Positions 43,171-52,201 of a stretch of DNA of 64,000 bases are shown here, piece after piece. Each line of letters starts with the position of its first letter. Within the stretch, counting starts at the first letter, position 1. Location of the stretch: NCBI GenBank assembly GCA_050874905.1, contig JBNMLP010000005.1:62001-126000 (forward strand), written 5' to 3'. Origin of the DNA: NC2004 sp050874905 (GTDB taxonomy: Bacteria > Bacillota > Clostridia > Lachnospirales > Lachnospiraceae). Under the pieces are notes generated by a model. That model made no database searches. It saw only the letters and a program-made list of their open reading frames with translations, and was not told the origin of the DNA. The position numbers and the translations under genes are program-made.

Positions 43171-44862
43171 TCATGCTTCTTTCTCCTCTTCTTCCGGGAA
43201 AGCAAGTTTTTCAAATTCATCCAGCGGCAATGGTTTGGAAAAATAAAATCCCTGTGCTACCGTACAGCCTTTTTCGTGTAAGAAATCAGCCTGTTCCTTT
43301 GTCTCCACCCCTTCTGCTACGGTGTCTAAACCAAGCTCATCAGACATGGAAATAATATGAGCTACAATTGCCTTACCACGATTACTCTCCAAAAATTCAG
43401 ACAAAAATGCCCGATCGATCTTTAGCACATCAAACCGTGTATTCTTCAGCATATTAAGGGAAGAATAACCGGAACCGAAATCATCCATCAGCATCGTAAA
43501 TCCTGCTTTCTTGAAGGATTCAATATATTCGGCAACTTCCTCATTCTCTGTTGTCTCCGTAATCTCCAGTTGAAGCAGACGAATTGGAATGTGATATTTC
43601 TCCACAAGGTTTGAAATATAGGCTACCGTATCCACCTTCTGCAGATAGGTACGGGAAATATTGATAGAGATCGGAATCGGCTTCTTGCCCTCTCTGATCC
43701 ATCTTGCCAGCGTCATGCAGGCATATTCCCAGATATATTCATCCACCTTCAAAATAAAACCATTCTGCTCAAATAACGGAATAAAATCATTCGGCGGGAT
43801 CAGTCCCTTTACCGGATGCAGCCAGCGCACCAACGCTTCTGCTCCAATGATCACAGGATGAGAAGAAAAATCATACTTTGGCTGTAAATACATTACGAAC
43901 TCGCCGTTGGCCAACGCTTCCTCTTCCACTTGTTCAATCGCATCCACTGTTTTGATCGTGGATTTTAAATTGGCATCATAAAATGCAATATTCTCCAATA
44001 CATTTCCTTTGATGGAAAGTCTCGCAATTCCTGCTTCATCACAGTAGGAACGTGCTGACATATACCGATCGTCACTGATACTGACACCATAAGTCAGCTT
44101 ATAACGGATCTGCTTGTAGCGACAGATCTTTTCATCAATGCTATGGATAAAATCAATGACTTCCTCTCTGGAAGAGTATGGCATAACCACTAAAAACTGG
44201 TCGGATGCATAACGGATATGCAATTGATCATCGTTACATAACAGATCTAAGGTATTGGAAATGTAAGAAAGCACTTCATCCCCTACCTCAATACCATAAG
44301 TATCATTGATCAGCTTAAATTTGTTGACATCAAACTGCACATAAGCAAACCGTTGTTCTTCGGGATAACGCTCCATAAACATTCCTACCCGTTTAAAGAA
44401 AAAGCTGGGATTTTTATCTGAGGTAAACTGCACTAAAATACTGTTATTTACCTTCTCCTGCTCTGTCAATGGTCGGAATTTACCTGTTAATTCACTGATC
44501 TTCCCCTCATCATCCAGCTTAAAGAAACATACCACACGCACGGTTTCCATCTCAGACTGTGCCGTCCGCATCCGGAAACTGATCGACATCTCTTCCATGT
44601 GGATCGGTTCTTCCATTCCCTGTTTGATTCGCTGATAAAATGTTTCAAAGCGGTAATAGTCATCCGGATGTATCACATCCGTCGCCATCATCAAAGGAAA
44701 CAGCCGTGTATCCTGCCCCTGCAGCTGTGCCGGGAGCACCTGATTGGCTTCAATATACCAAGTATCCATCTCCTTGTTGTAATAAAAATATACCGTATCA
44801 CGGTGAATTCTACACATGTCGCGAAGATTTTTCTGACACGCTTCATATGTCAGCTCTTCCAT
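43171..44862 (-). CDS. c-di-GMP phosphodiesterase (EAL) with degenerate GGDEF
   Basis: The 563 residues have an N-terminal sensory region (about 1-135, PAS-like), a GGDEF-fold domain (about 165-310) and an EAL domain (about 320-555). In the GGDEF position the sequence reads ASDQF (219-223), so cyclase activity is unlikely. The EAL motifs are intact: EALVRW, SINIS, LEITETTE, DDFGSGYSSL, LKIDRAF and EGVETKEQA. It should therefore degrade c-di-GMP, with the degenerate domain possibly binding GTP as an allosteric site, as in known PDEs. GGAGGG precedes the ATG. The transcript is terminated at 43127-43160. Confidence 0.92.
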   Translation of the reverse strand: MEELTYEACQKNLRDMCRIHRDTVYFYYNKEMDTWYIEANQVLPAQLQGQDTRLFPLMMATDVIHPDDYYRFETFYQRIKQGMEEPIHMEEMSISFRMRTAQSEMETVRVVCFFKLDDEGKISELTGKFRPLTEQEKVNNSILVQFTSDKNPSFFFKRVGMFMERYPEEQRFAYVQFDVNKFKLINDTYGIEVGDEVLSYISNTLDLLCNDDQLHIRYASDQFLVVMPYSSREEVIDFIHSIDEKICRYKQIRYKLTYGVSISDDRYMSARSYCDEAGIARLSIKGNVLENIAFYDANLKSTIKTVDAIEQVEEEALANGEFVMYLQPKYDFSSHPVIIGAEALVRWLHPVKGLIPPNDFIPLFEQNGFILKVDEYIWEYACMTLARWIREGKKPIPISINISRTYLQKVDTVAYISNLVEKYHIPIRLLQLEITETTENEEVAEYIESFKKAGFTMLMDDFGSGYSSLNMLKNTRFDVLKIDRAFLSEFLESNRGKAIVAHIISMSDELGLDTVAEGVETKEQADFLHEKGCTVAQGFYFSKPLPLDEFEKLAFPEEEEKEA

Positions 44863-44911
44863 GGTGTCCCTCCTTCCCTTTTAAAACCATATCACTGAAA
44901 TTCTATTTATA

Positions 44912-44928
44912 TTGTGAAATGTTCACAA
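44912..44928 (-). promoter_or_regulatory. Candidate operator in the PDE 5' leader
   Basis: A perfect palindrome, TTGTGAA-ATG-TTCACAA, about 50 bases before the PDE ATG. A TATAAT (44969-44974, minus strand) lies upstream, so the palindrome would be in the leader. It resembles a CRP/FNR half-site pair but with a 5-base, not 6-base, spacer. Confidence 0.4.
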
Positions 44929-45032
44929 ATCTTTCTCATTTACCGAATTTTTCCAAAATCCATGTACCATTATACTAAATATCACAGGAAAAAGGAAGCG
45001 AAAAAACACAGTTTCAACAAATAATTTTCTGC

Positions 45033-46451
45033 TTAAAAACGAAAATCCCGTTTTCCTTCTTTGATCTCCAGCAGATATTCTTTGGCACGTTCCTTTACCT
45101 TCAGATTAGTAACCTTTTCGATCTCCTTTTGGATCAGAGCATCTCCCAGTGTCTTTGTTTCAGGAGAAGCATAATCTTCCAGATATTCTTTTAATGTCAT
45201 CAGGGCATTCGGATGACAGCAGTTAATGATCTGCTTGCTCTTTAACAGACTCATAAAGCGGTCTCCGGTACGTCCTGCCCGGTAGCAGGCTGTACAAAAG
45301 CTTGGGATCATATCCATCTGCATCAGCCAGCGTACCACCTCATCTAATGTACGGTTGTCCGATACATCAAACTGGGCAGAATTGTCCTCTTCCTTTTCTT
45401 CTTCATAATATCCGCCCACAGACGTGCGCGATCCGCCGCTGATCTGGGAAATACCAAGATGCAGCACCTTCTCTCTGCTCGACTGGCTCTCTCTTGTGGA
45501 TACGATCATACCGGTATACGGAACGGCAATACGAAGACATGCCACGATCTTTGCAAAAGTTTCATCCGAGATTCCATTGTCAAATACATCCGGATCAATA
45601 TCATCGGCACGGCGTACCCGCGGTACACTGATCGTATGCGGTCCCACGCCCTCATACGCCTCTAAATGCTCTGCATGCATAATGATCCCGGTAAAATCAT
45701 ACCGGTAGTTGTTCAATCCAAACAGCACTCCCAGTCCGACATCATCAATGCCTGCTTCCATGGCACGATCCATGGCTTCGGTATGATAGGCATAATCATG
45801 CTTTGGTCCGGTTGGATGCAGTGTTTCATAGGACTTCTTATGATAGGTTTCCTGAAATAAAATATAAGTTCCGATCCCGGCATCCTTGAGTTTTTTGTAA
45901 TTCTCCTTCGTGGTCGCCGCAATGTTGACATTTACGCGCCGGATTGCCCCATTTTTGTGCTTGATCGAATAGATCGTCTGAATACTTTCTAAAATGTATT
46001 CGATCGGATTATTGACCGGATCTTCTCCAGCTTCGATCGCCAGACGTTTGTGCCCCATGTCCTGTAATGCCGTTACTTCCCGGACAATATCTTCCTGTGA
46101 AAGTTTCACACGCCGGATATGCTTGTTTTTGGCATGATACGGGCAGTACTCACAACCATTCACACAGTAGTTTGACAAATAAAGCGGAGCAAACATTACA
46201 ATACGATTGCCATAAAATTCTTCCTTGATCTTCTGTGCCAGCGCATAGATCTCTTCGTTTTTATCAGGAAGTTCACAGTCTAACAAAACCAATGCTTCCT
46301 TGTGCGTGATCCCTTTCATCTCTTTTGCTTTTGTAAGGATCTGATCGATCAGTTCACGATTATTTTTATTTTCTTGTGCATAAGACAGACACGCTTTGAT
46401 CTCTTCCTCTGAAATAAACTCCTCTGCCCTTGGCGACATTACGTTATACAT
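45033..46451 (-). CDS. hydG: [FeFe] hydrogenase maturase HydG
   Basis: HydG is a radical SAM enzyme that cleaves tyrosine to give the CO and CN ligands of the H-cluster. In 472 residues the radical SAM cluster motif CVNGCEYC (Cys96, Cys100, Cys103) and the C-terminal second cluster (CTACYRAGRTGDRFM, then a Cys near CCHPNAL) are complete; the latter separates HydG from the thiamine enzyme ThiH. The start is the ATG at 46451, 6 bases after GGAGG; the longer frame has no ribosome site. hydE and hydF are not in the window, and the hydrogenase is 13 kb away. The gene is last before the PDE in the leftward direction. Confidence 0.95.
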   Translation of the reverse strand: MYNVMSPRAEEFISEEEIKACLSYAQENKNNRELIDQILTKAKEMKGITHKEALVLLDCELPDKNEEIYALAQKIKEEFYGNRIVMFAPLYLSNYCVNGCEYCPYHAKNKHIRRVKLSQEDIVREVTALQDMGHKRLAIEAGEDPVNNPIEYILESIQTIYSIKHKNGAIRRVNVNIAATTKENYKKLKDAGIGTYILFQETYHKKSYETLHPTGPKHDYAYHTEAMDRAMEAGIDDVGLGVLFGLNNYRYDFTGIIMHAEHLEAYEGVGPHTISVPRVRRADDIDPDVFDNGISDETFAKIVACLRIAVPYTGMIVSTRESQSSREKVLHLGISQISGGSRTSVGGYYEEEKEEDNSAQFDVSDNRTLDEVVRWLMQMDMIPSFCTACYRAGRTGDRFMSLLKSKQIINCCHPNALMTLKEYLEDYASPETKTLGDALIQKEIEKVTNLKVKERAKEYLLEIKEGKRDFRF

Positions 46452-46492
46452 GTTTTTCCTCCATTCATTACTACCCAATTCACAAAGAAAAC

Positions 46493-46524
46493 AGGGGTGC
46501 GATTCGGTTATACGGCGCACCCCT
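46493..46524 (-). terminator. Terminator of the ABC exporter operon
   Basis: A perfect 8-bp GC-rich stem (AGGGGTGC with GCACCCCT) with a 16-nt loop, 75 bases after the exporter stop. The T run on the minus strand is short, so it may be weak. Confidence 0.65.
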
Positions 46525-46599
46525 TCCTCTTTTTTATTATACATCTTTTTGGATCAAATGAACATGTCGCGATTGAAAAAGTTTTGCAGGAAGCAGTAT

Positions 46600-48465
46600 T
46601 TAAGAAGCTTCCTCAAACTGGCTGTTATAAAGATCTGCATAAAATCCCTTTTGTGCCAGCAGTTCTTCATGTGTTCCCTGTTCGATAATATCACCATCCT
46701 TCATCACAAAGATCAGATCTGCATCCTTAATCGTAGAAAGGCGGTGTGCAATGACAAAGCTTGTTCTTCCTTTCATCAGGTTATCCATTGCCTTCTGAAT
46801 CCGCACCTCGGTTCTCGTATCTACAGAGGAGGTTGCCTCATCTAAGATCAGGATCGGATTATCTGCTAAAATGGCTCTTGCGATCGTCAAAAGCTGTTTT
46901 TGTCCTTGTGATACATTGGATGCATCCTCATTTAATTCCATATCATAACCACCCGGCAATGTCATGATAAAACGATGCGCATGTGCCGCCTTTGCTGCAG
47001 CGATCACTTCCTCGTCTGTAGCATCCAAACGACCATAGCGGATATTTTCCATGATTGTTCCTTTAAAAAGCCACGTATCTTGTAATACCATACCAAACGC
47101 ATCCCGGAGTTTTCTGCGGTCAAAGTCTCTGATATCATGTCCATCCACCTTGATCGCACCACTGTTTACATCGTAAAAACGCATCAGCAGTTTTACCATT
47201 GTTGTCTTTCCGGCTCCGGTTGGTCCTACAATCGCAATCTTTTGTCCCGGCTTCACCTCGGCACTAAAGTCCTTGATGATCGTCTGATCCTCTTTATAAC
47301 CAAATTTTACATGGTCAAAAGAAACATAACCCTGTACCTGTTCCAACGCTACCGGATGCTCCACGGTCTGCTGTTCTTCCTCTTCTTCCAAAAATTCAAA
47401 TACACGCTCGGAAGCAGCTGCCATTGACTGTACCTGATTGATCACCTGTGCGATCTGTTGTACCGGCTGGGTAAACTGTTTTACATACTGGATAAACGCC
47501 TGGATATTACCGATCGTAATGCGTCCATGAATCGCCATGATACCACCAGTGATCGCAACACCTACATATCCCAAATTGCCGACAAACATCATGATCGGCT
47601 GCATCAGTCCGGATAAAAACTGGGATTTCCATGCAGACCGGTAAAGCACATCATTTGTTTCGTCAAAGCTCTTTAATGTCTCCTCTTCCTTGTTGAACAC
47701 TTTGATCACGTTATGTCCGCCATACACTTCTTCTACCTGACCGTTAATATGTCCCAGGTATTCCTGCTGCGTCTTAAAATACTTCTGGGATTTCTTGATG
47801 ACCAATCCCATCAAAGCTGCAGAAACCGGAAGGATCACCAGTGCGATCAGCGTCATCAGTGGTGAGATCGTCATCATCATCACAAAGACACCGACGATCG
47901 TAAACACGCTCGTAATGATCATGGTCACACTCTGGTTTAATGACATACCAAGTGTATCAACATCATTAGTGATGCGGGATAATACTTCACCGTAGGTACG
48001 GCTTTCAAAATATTTCATCGGCATGCGGTTGATCTTCTCCGAAATATCTTTTCGCATCCGGTAACACATTTTCTGTGAAATTCCCGTCATCAGCCAGCCC
48101 TGAACAAAGGTAAATGCAGCACTTCCCAGATAAAGCAGCAGAGTAAATAATAAAATCTTCATGATATAGATAAAATCAATTCCACCTGTCTTGGCAATCT
48201 TATTTGTCAATCCCTCCACTAACGCTGTCGTTGCCTTTCCCATGACCTTCGGTCCTAATACTGTAAGGATCGTGGAGCCACCTGCAAGCAGCATGACCAG
48301 TACAACCGTGTATTTATAGCGTCCCATATAGGCAAGCAGTTTTCCAATCGAGCCCTTAAAGTCTTTGGCTTTTTCCACCGGCATGCCCGGACCGCCCGGA
48401 CGTCCCATTCTACGACGGGGTGTCTGCTGTTTTTTCAGATCTTCACGCTTTTCCTGTTCGTCCAT
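46600..48465 (-). CDS. ABC exporter half-transporter, canonical ATPase site
   Basis: A fused six-helix permease and ATP-binding domain (621 aa). The permease spans about 45-330. The ATPase has Walker A GPTGAGKTT (about 415), signature NVSQGQKQL (about 521), Walker B ILILDEAT with the catalytic Glu, and a switch His (IAHRL). It is 4 bases downstream of its partner at 48470-50812 and should form a heterodimer with it. The ATG at 48465 follows AGGAGG by 10 bases; the longer frame is not supported. Substrates of this family include drugs, peptides and lipids; none can be named here. Confidence 0.93.
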   Translation of the reverse strand: MDEQEKREDLKKQQTPRRRMGRPGGPGMPVEKAKDFKGSIGKLLAYMGRYKYTVVLVMLLAGGSTILTVLGPKVMGKATTALVEGLTNKIAKTGGIDFIYIMKILLFTLLLYLGSAAFTFVQGWLMTGISQKMCYRMRKDISEKINRMPMKYFESRTYGEVLSRITNDVDTLGMSLNQSVTMIITSVFTIVGVFVMMMTISPLMTLIALVILPVSAALMGLVIKKSQKYFKTQQEYLGHINGQVEEVYGGHNVIKVFNKEEETLKSFDETNDVLYRSAWKSQFLSGLMQPIMMFVGNLGYVGVAITGGIMAIHGRITIGNIQAFIQYVKQFTQPVQQIAQVINQVQSMAAASERVFEFLEEEEEQQTVEHPVALEQVQGYVSFDHVKFGYKEDQTIIKDFSAEVKPGQKIAIVGPTGAGKTTMVKLLMRFYDVNSGAIKVDGHDIRDFDRRKLRDAFGMVLQDTWLFKGTIMENIRYGRLDATDEEVIAAAKAAHAHRFIMTLPGGYDMELNEDASNVSQGQKQLLTIARAILADNPILILDEATSSVDTRTEVRIQKAMDNLMKGRTSFVIAHRLSTIKDADLIFVMKDGDIIEQGTHEELLAQKGFYADLYNSQFEEAS

Positions 48466-48469
48466 ACTA

Positions 48470-50812
48470 CTACACCTCCTTTTTGTTTTCCGTGATTCCC
48501 AGTTCTTTTTCGGAAAGCTGGGAACGGGCAATCTGTTCATATACTTCACACGTGCGAAGCAGTTCTTCATGCGTACCCTTTCCTACGATCTCGCCCTCAT
48601 CCAGTACAAGGATCTGATCCGCATGCAGGATCGTACTGATACGCTGCGCCACAATGATCACCGTTTTATCCTTCACTTTAGAAGCCAGTTCCTTTCTAAG
48701 CTTAGCATCCGTTTTCATATCCAGCGCTGAAAAGCTGTCATCAAATACGAAAATATCCGGCTCTTTCGCAATCGCACGGGCAATTGCCAATCTCTGCTTC
48801 TGCCCTCCTGACACGTTTGAGCCTCCCTGCGAAATTCTGCTTGAAAACTTGTTATCTTTACTATCAATAAATTCCATTGCCTGCGCAATCTCAGCACTTT
48901 CGCGGATCAATTCATCCGACGCATCCTTATTTCCAAAGCGCAGATTGCTTTCAATCGTACCGGAGAACAGCACACCCTTTTGCGGTACAAAACCAATCTC
49001 CTCACGCAGCTCTTTCATCGCTAAATCCCTGATATCCACACCATCCAGCAGGATCTTACCTCCTGTCACATCATAAAGCCGTGGGATCAGATTTACGAGC
49101 GTTGATTTTCCACATCCGGTACTTCCTATGATCGCTGTGGTCTGCCCTGGTTTTGCCACAAAAGAAATATCCTTTAACACTTCTTCTTTGGCATTTGGAT
49201 AGGCAAATGACACATGATCAAATGTTACCGTTCCTTCTTTCTTTTCAAGAGCCACTGGATGCTCCTTTTCCTGAACGGAAGCTTTCTTTTTCAGTACCTC
49301 ATCAATACGTTCTGCTGCAACGCCTGCTCTCGGAAGCATGATAGACATCATCGTCAGCATTAAAAATGCCATTACGATCTGCATTGCATAAGTAATAAAT
49401 GCTGTCATAGCACCAACCTCTAACAGACCATCATCAATCTTATGCGCAGCTACCCACACGATCAAAATATCAACCGCATACATGATCGTCATCATTCCCG
49501 GCATCATAAATGTCATTACACGATTTGTAAAGAGCTGTGTTTTCATCAAATTACGGTTGGCTTCATCGAAACGTTCCTCTTCCTTCTTCTCTCTGCCAAA
49601 TGCCCGAATGACAGATAATCCGGTTAAGATCTCACGGGACACTAAGTTTACTGCATCTACCAGTTTCTGCATGATCTTAAATTTCGGCATGGTAACCGAC
49701 ATCAAAAGCATCACAAACCCAATGATGACAAGGACAGCCAGAACGATCGTCCATCCCATTCCGGCCCCTGTTTCAAGCACCTTTATCACACCTCCAATTC
49801 CAATGATCGGTGCATATAATACCATACGAAGCAGCATGACACTCACCATCTGGATCTGCTGCACATCATTGGTACTTCGGGTGATCAGCGATGCCGTAGA
49901 AAATTCATCCATATCCGCATTGGAAAAACCAACGACCTGATGGAAAATGTTGTGCCTTAAATTTCTTCCGACTGATGCGCCCACACGGGAAGCAAAAAAG
50001 CTGACCAGTATTGACACCAGCCCCATTAACAAAGCAAGTGCCAGCATTTTCATGCCGCTTGAAAACAGATAATCTTTCTGATTTTTCCCCGTATTGACCT
50101 TTGCCTCTTCTTCCCGTTCCAGTGCCCATTTTTTACCCATGGACTGCAAGGTGGAAGAACCGATGGTATCTGACATCTTCTGAAATGTCTCTCTGGCAGA
50201 GTGCATCGCAGAATCATCCATCATGCCCTGTGCCGCCATCGTTTCAAATATGTCACGCATATCCACACACTGGTTTTTGACTTTGTTTCCATCGTCGTCC
50301 TCGACTTCTTTTTCAAAGGAAGTAATGGAAATGCCCATCATCTGACCAATGGCTTCTACATCCATATCCATAAAAGCCTCTTTGGTGATCTTCGCCTGGG
50401 TCAATGCCTGCTGCACCTGTTCATTTCCCCAAAGCTGCTCTTTGAACTTGCTTACTTCCACCGCTTCCATCTGGTAATTGATCAGGATCGGTGTCAGCAA
50501 TTTGTCATCTCTTTTTTCAAGCTGTTCCTTTGACAAGTGCTTTAACACATATGCTTTTCCCTTTTTGCGGTAACTGTCTGCAAACAGATCCCGTTCCTTT
50601 GCGGTCATAAAAAGCTGTGCTTTTTCATATTCCTTTGCGGTCATTTTTTCCGGCAGTATGTGTTCCTTTCCACTGCTGCTGATTCCAACATCAATGATAT
50701 TTGCTGTAAATTGCGGAAGGGACAGATCACAAAATGCCTGCACGATCAACAATGCAAATATCACAAGAATTGTTTTCCAATACGGAACTAAATTCTTAAA
50801 AATCTGTATCAT
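48470..50812 (-). CDS. ABC exporter half-transporter, degenerate site and large loop
   Basis: The partner of the 46600 gene (780 aa). The first membrane helix (about 13-35) is separated from the second (about 250) by roughly 210 hydrophilic residues, apparently extracytoplasmic, which is why the protein exceeds the usual 580. In the ATPase, Walker A is GSTGCGKST (about 572), signature NVSGGQKQR, and Walker B reads FVFDDS, with Asp instead of the catalytic Glu. Asymmetric sites of this kind mark heterodimeric exporters such as TM287/288. AAGGAG precedes the ATG, which overlaps the MarR stop codon by 4 bases. Confidence 0.92.
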   Translation of the reverse strand: MIQIFKNLVPYWKTILVIFALLIVQAFCDLSLPQFTANIIDVGISSSGKEHILPEKMTAKEYEKAQLFMTAKERDLFADSYRKKGKAYVLKHLSKEQLEKRDDKLLTPILINYQMEAVEVSKFKEQLWGNEQVQQALTQAKITKEAFMDMDVEAIGQMMGISITSFEKEVEDDDGNKVKNQCVDMRDIFETMAAQGMMDDSAMHSARETFQKMSDTIGSSTLQSMGKKWALEREEEAKVNTGKNQKDYLFSSGMKMLALALLMGLVSILVSFFASRVGASVGRNLRHNIFHQVVGFSNADMDEFSTASLITRSTNDVQQIQMVSVMLLRMVLYAPIIGIGGVIKVLETGAGMGWTIVLAVLVIIGFVMLLMSVTMPKFKIMQKLVDAVNLVSREILTGLSVIRAFGREKKEEERFDEANRNLMKTQLFTNRVMTFMMPGMMTIMYAVDILIVWVAAHKIDDGLLEVGAMTAFITYAMQIVMAFLMLTMMSIMLPRAGVAAERIDEVLKKKASVQEKEHPVALEKKEGTVTFDHVSFAYPNAKEEVLKDISFVAKPGQTTAIIGSTGCGKSTLVNLIPRLYDVTGGKILLDGVDIRDLAMKELREEIGFVPQKGVLFSGTIESNLRFGNKDASDELIRESAEIAQAMEFIDSKDNKFSSRISQGGSNVSGGQKQRLAIARAIAKEPDIFVFDDSFSALDMKTDAKLRKELASKVKDKTVIIVAQRISTILHADQILVLDEGEIVGKGTHEELLRTCEVYEQIARSQLSEKELGITENKKEV

Positions 50813-51276
50813 GACTGAAGTTCTCCTTTCTTTTTCCCTGCACGAAGTGCAATCTCTTCTTCTGCTGCTTCATAAAGCTCCCCCAGTGCTTCACTGAGCT
50901 GCTCTACCTTATCTTCCCCCACGCGTGCTAAAACTGCTGCCCAGTATTCCTTCATCGTCCGTTCCACACGCTCTGCGGTTTTCCGTCCTTCCTGGGTCAG
51001 TTTTACATAAGTGCTGCGCCGATCCTTTGAAATTTCATACCGGCATACGTATCCATCCTTTTCCAGATGATTGAGCGTACGCGACATAGAAGGAGAAGAA
51101 ACCTGCATCATCCGCGCAAGTTCTGATACTTTCATTCCACCTGTTTCATCCTCGTGTTCCTCATAACAATGCAGCGCACCCAATATATGAAAATCGCTGA
51201 TGGAAATTCCTTCAATAATGGTATTGATCTTTAATTTCTGAAAACGCATAAACGCTTTCATGATCTTTCCATCCAA
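50809..51276 (-). CDS. MarR-family regulator of the exporter operon
   Basis: A 155-residue winged-helix regulator. The core is MKVSELARMMQVSSPSMSRTLNHLEKDGYVCR (helix-turn-helix, about 60-91) and RRSTYVKLTQEG (wing, about 98-109), flanked by dimerisation helices. I prefer a TTG start at 51276, 7 bases after GGAGG; the longer ATG frame starts inside the operator palindrome. The ATG at 51261 is the other option. It overlaps the exporter gene by 4 bases and has a perfect palindrome at its promoter, so it probably represses the three-gene operon until a ligand arrives. Confidence 0.9.
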   Translation of the reverse strand: MDGKIMKAFMRFQKLKINTIIEGISISDFHILGALHCYEEHEDETGGMKVSELARMMQVSSPSMSRTLNHLEKDGYVCRYEISKDRRSTYVKLTQEGRKTAERVERTMKEYWAAVLARVGEDKVEQLSEALGELYEAAEEEIALRAGKKKGELQS

Positions 51277-51295
51277 ATCCTCACCTCCAATTATT

Positions 51296-51320
51296 AACCA
51301 TGTTATCATTTAACATGGTT
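51296..51320 (-). promoter_or_regulatory. Operator palindrome of the MarR-ABC operon
   Basis: A perfect inverted repeat of 10 bp (AACCATGTTA/TAACATGGTT) with a 5-base spacer, located directly at the predicted transcription start. Position and form are typical of MarR autoregulation. Confidence 0.85.
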
Positions 51321-51323
51321 ACT

Positions 51324-51352
51324 GTTTTAGCAGATTGTGGAAAAAAAGTCAA
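51324..51352 (-). promoter_or_regulatory. Promoter of the MarR-ABC operon
   Basis: On the minus strand TTGACT (51347-51352), 17 bases, TAAAAC (51324-51329). The start of transcription would fall in the operator. Confidence 0.8.
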
Positions 51353-51353
51353 G

Positions 51354-51399
51354 TAAAAAAAGACGAACAATCTGTGAACTTACAGATCATCCGTCTTTT
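51354..51399 (-). terminator. Terminator of the P-loop ATPase gene
   Basis: An outer 8-bp stem (AAAAGACG/CGTCTTTT) and an inner stem (ATCTGT/ACAGAT) separated by an internal loop, with a T run on the minus strand, after the stop at 51447. Confidence 0.8.
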
Positions 51400-51446
51400 C
51401 TATGTTCCTTTACTCTGTGTATGCTGTTATGCAAAGCAATGATCTG

Positions 51447-52034
51447 CTAGGCATCCAGCTCATCCATAAATACTTTCATGGATTCCTTGTACTCTTCCTC
51501 AGAAGAATTATTGAATACAAATAACTCGTCTACTAACTCTTTGTTATAAAGATTGTCCGGAATCGTAAAGTCAATCTTAGAAATATACTCATCCCAGTGC
51601 TCTAACTTCCATGTATCACGATCAGAAGCACGATCGATCATACGCTGATGACAGGTCTCCGGAGAGGTCTTTACCCATACGATCACTAACTCAGCCTGAA
51701 ATTCATCATGTAATTTCTTACGAAGCATCTTCAGATAATCTGCATCATGAATCTCTCTGGTAAATGGAGCGTTCACTAATACATAATCCTCATAGCGAAG
51801 TGCATCGTATGCCAGATCAAGAATAACATCATACTCCGGATTACGAATCCACTCCTCAAAGAAATCAGAGCTTCTGTTGTACTCCTCATGTGCAACCTCG
51901 AAGATGATCTTAGAAAGAGGAATCAACGTATCCTTGTCCAGATAAACCATATGCTTTGCCGTTTCTGCAATCTTCTTTGAAATGAAAGTCTTACCACATG
52001 CTGGTGGAGACACAACTAAAATTAACTTTTTCAT
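51447..52034 (-). CDS. P-loop ATPase/kinase-like protein
   Basis: A 195-residue protein with Walker A SPPACGKTF (about 9-17) after MKKLILVV, a central Asp-rich strand (DVILDLAYDAL, about 68) and a strand ending VIVWVKTSPETCHQRM (about 120) with the lid arginines beyond. This is the fold of small P-loop kinases (AAA_33/shikimate- or adenylylsulfate-kinase type), but no specific enzyme is recognisable. The start at 52034 follows AGGAAGG and lies after the promoter at 52084; the longer frame would overlap that promoter. Confidence 0.8.
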   Translation of the reverse strand: MKKLILVVSPPACGKTFISKKIAETAKHMVYLDKDTLIPLSKIIFEVAHEEYNRSSDFFEEWIRNPEYDVILDLAYDALRYEDYVLVNAPFTREIHDADYLKMLRKKLHDEFQAELVIVWVKTSPETCHQRMIDRASDRDTWKLEHWDEYISKIDFTIPDNLYNKELVDELFVFNNSSEEEYKESMKVFMDELDA

Positions 52035-52083
52035 ATTATTCAGCCTTCCTCTAACGTTTTTATCATAAAAAATATACCCCTTT

Positions 52084-52112
52084 ATGATAATATTTTCCAT
52101 AGAATCTGTCAA
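52084..52112 (-). promoter_or_regulatory. Promoter of the P-loop ATPase gene
   Basis: On the minus strand TTGACA (52107-52112), 17 bases, TATCAT (52084-52089). Confidence 0.8.
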
Positions 52113-52201
52113 TGTTTTTTCAAAAAACTTCGCAATCTTTTGGACTATCTATCCAAAAAAACAGACAAATAAAGCAGCACCTTTGGCTAGTTTCACGTTG
52201 C

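Noticed and set aside
51276..51309. Longer MarR start at the ATG at 51309
   Set aside because: This start lies inside the operator palindrome and has no ribosome site upstream; GGAGG is positioned for the TTG at 51276.
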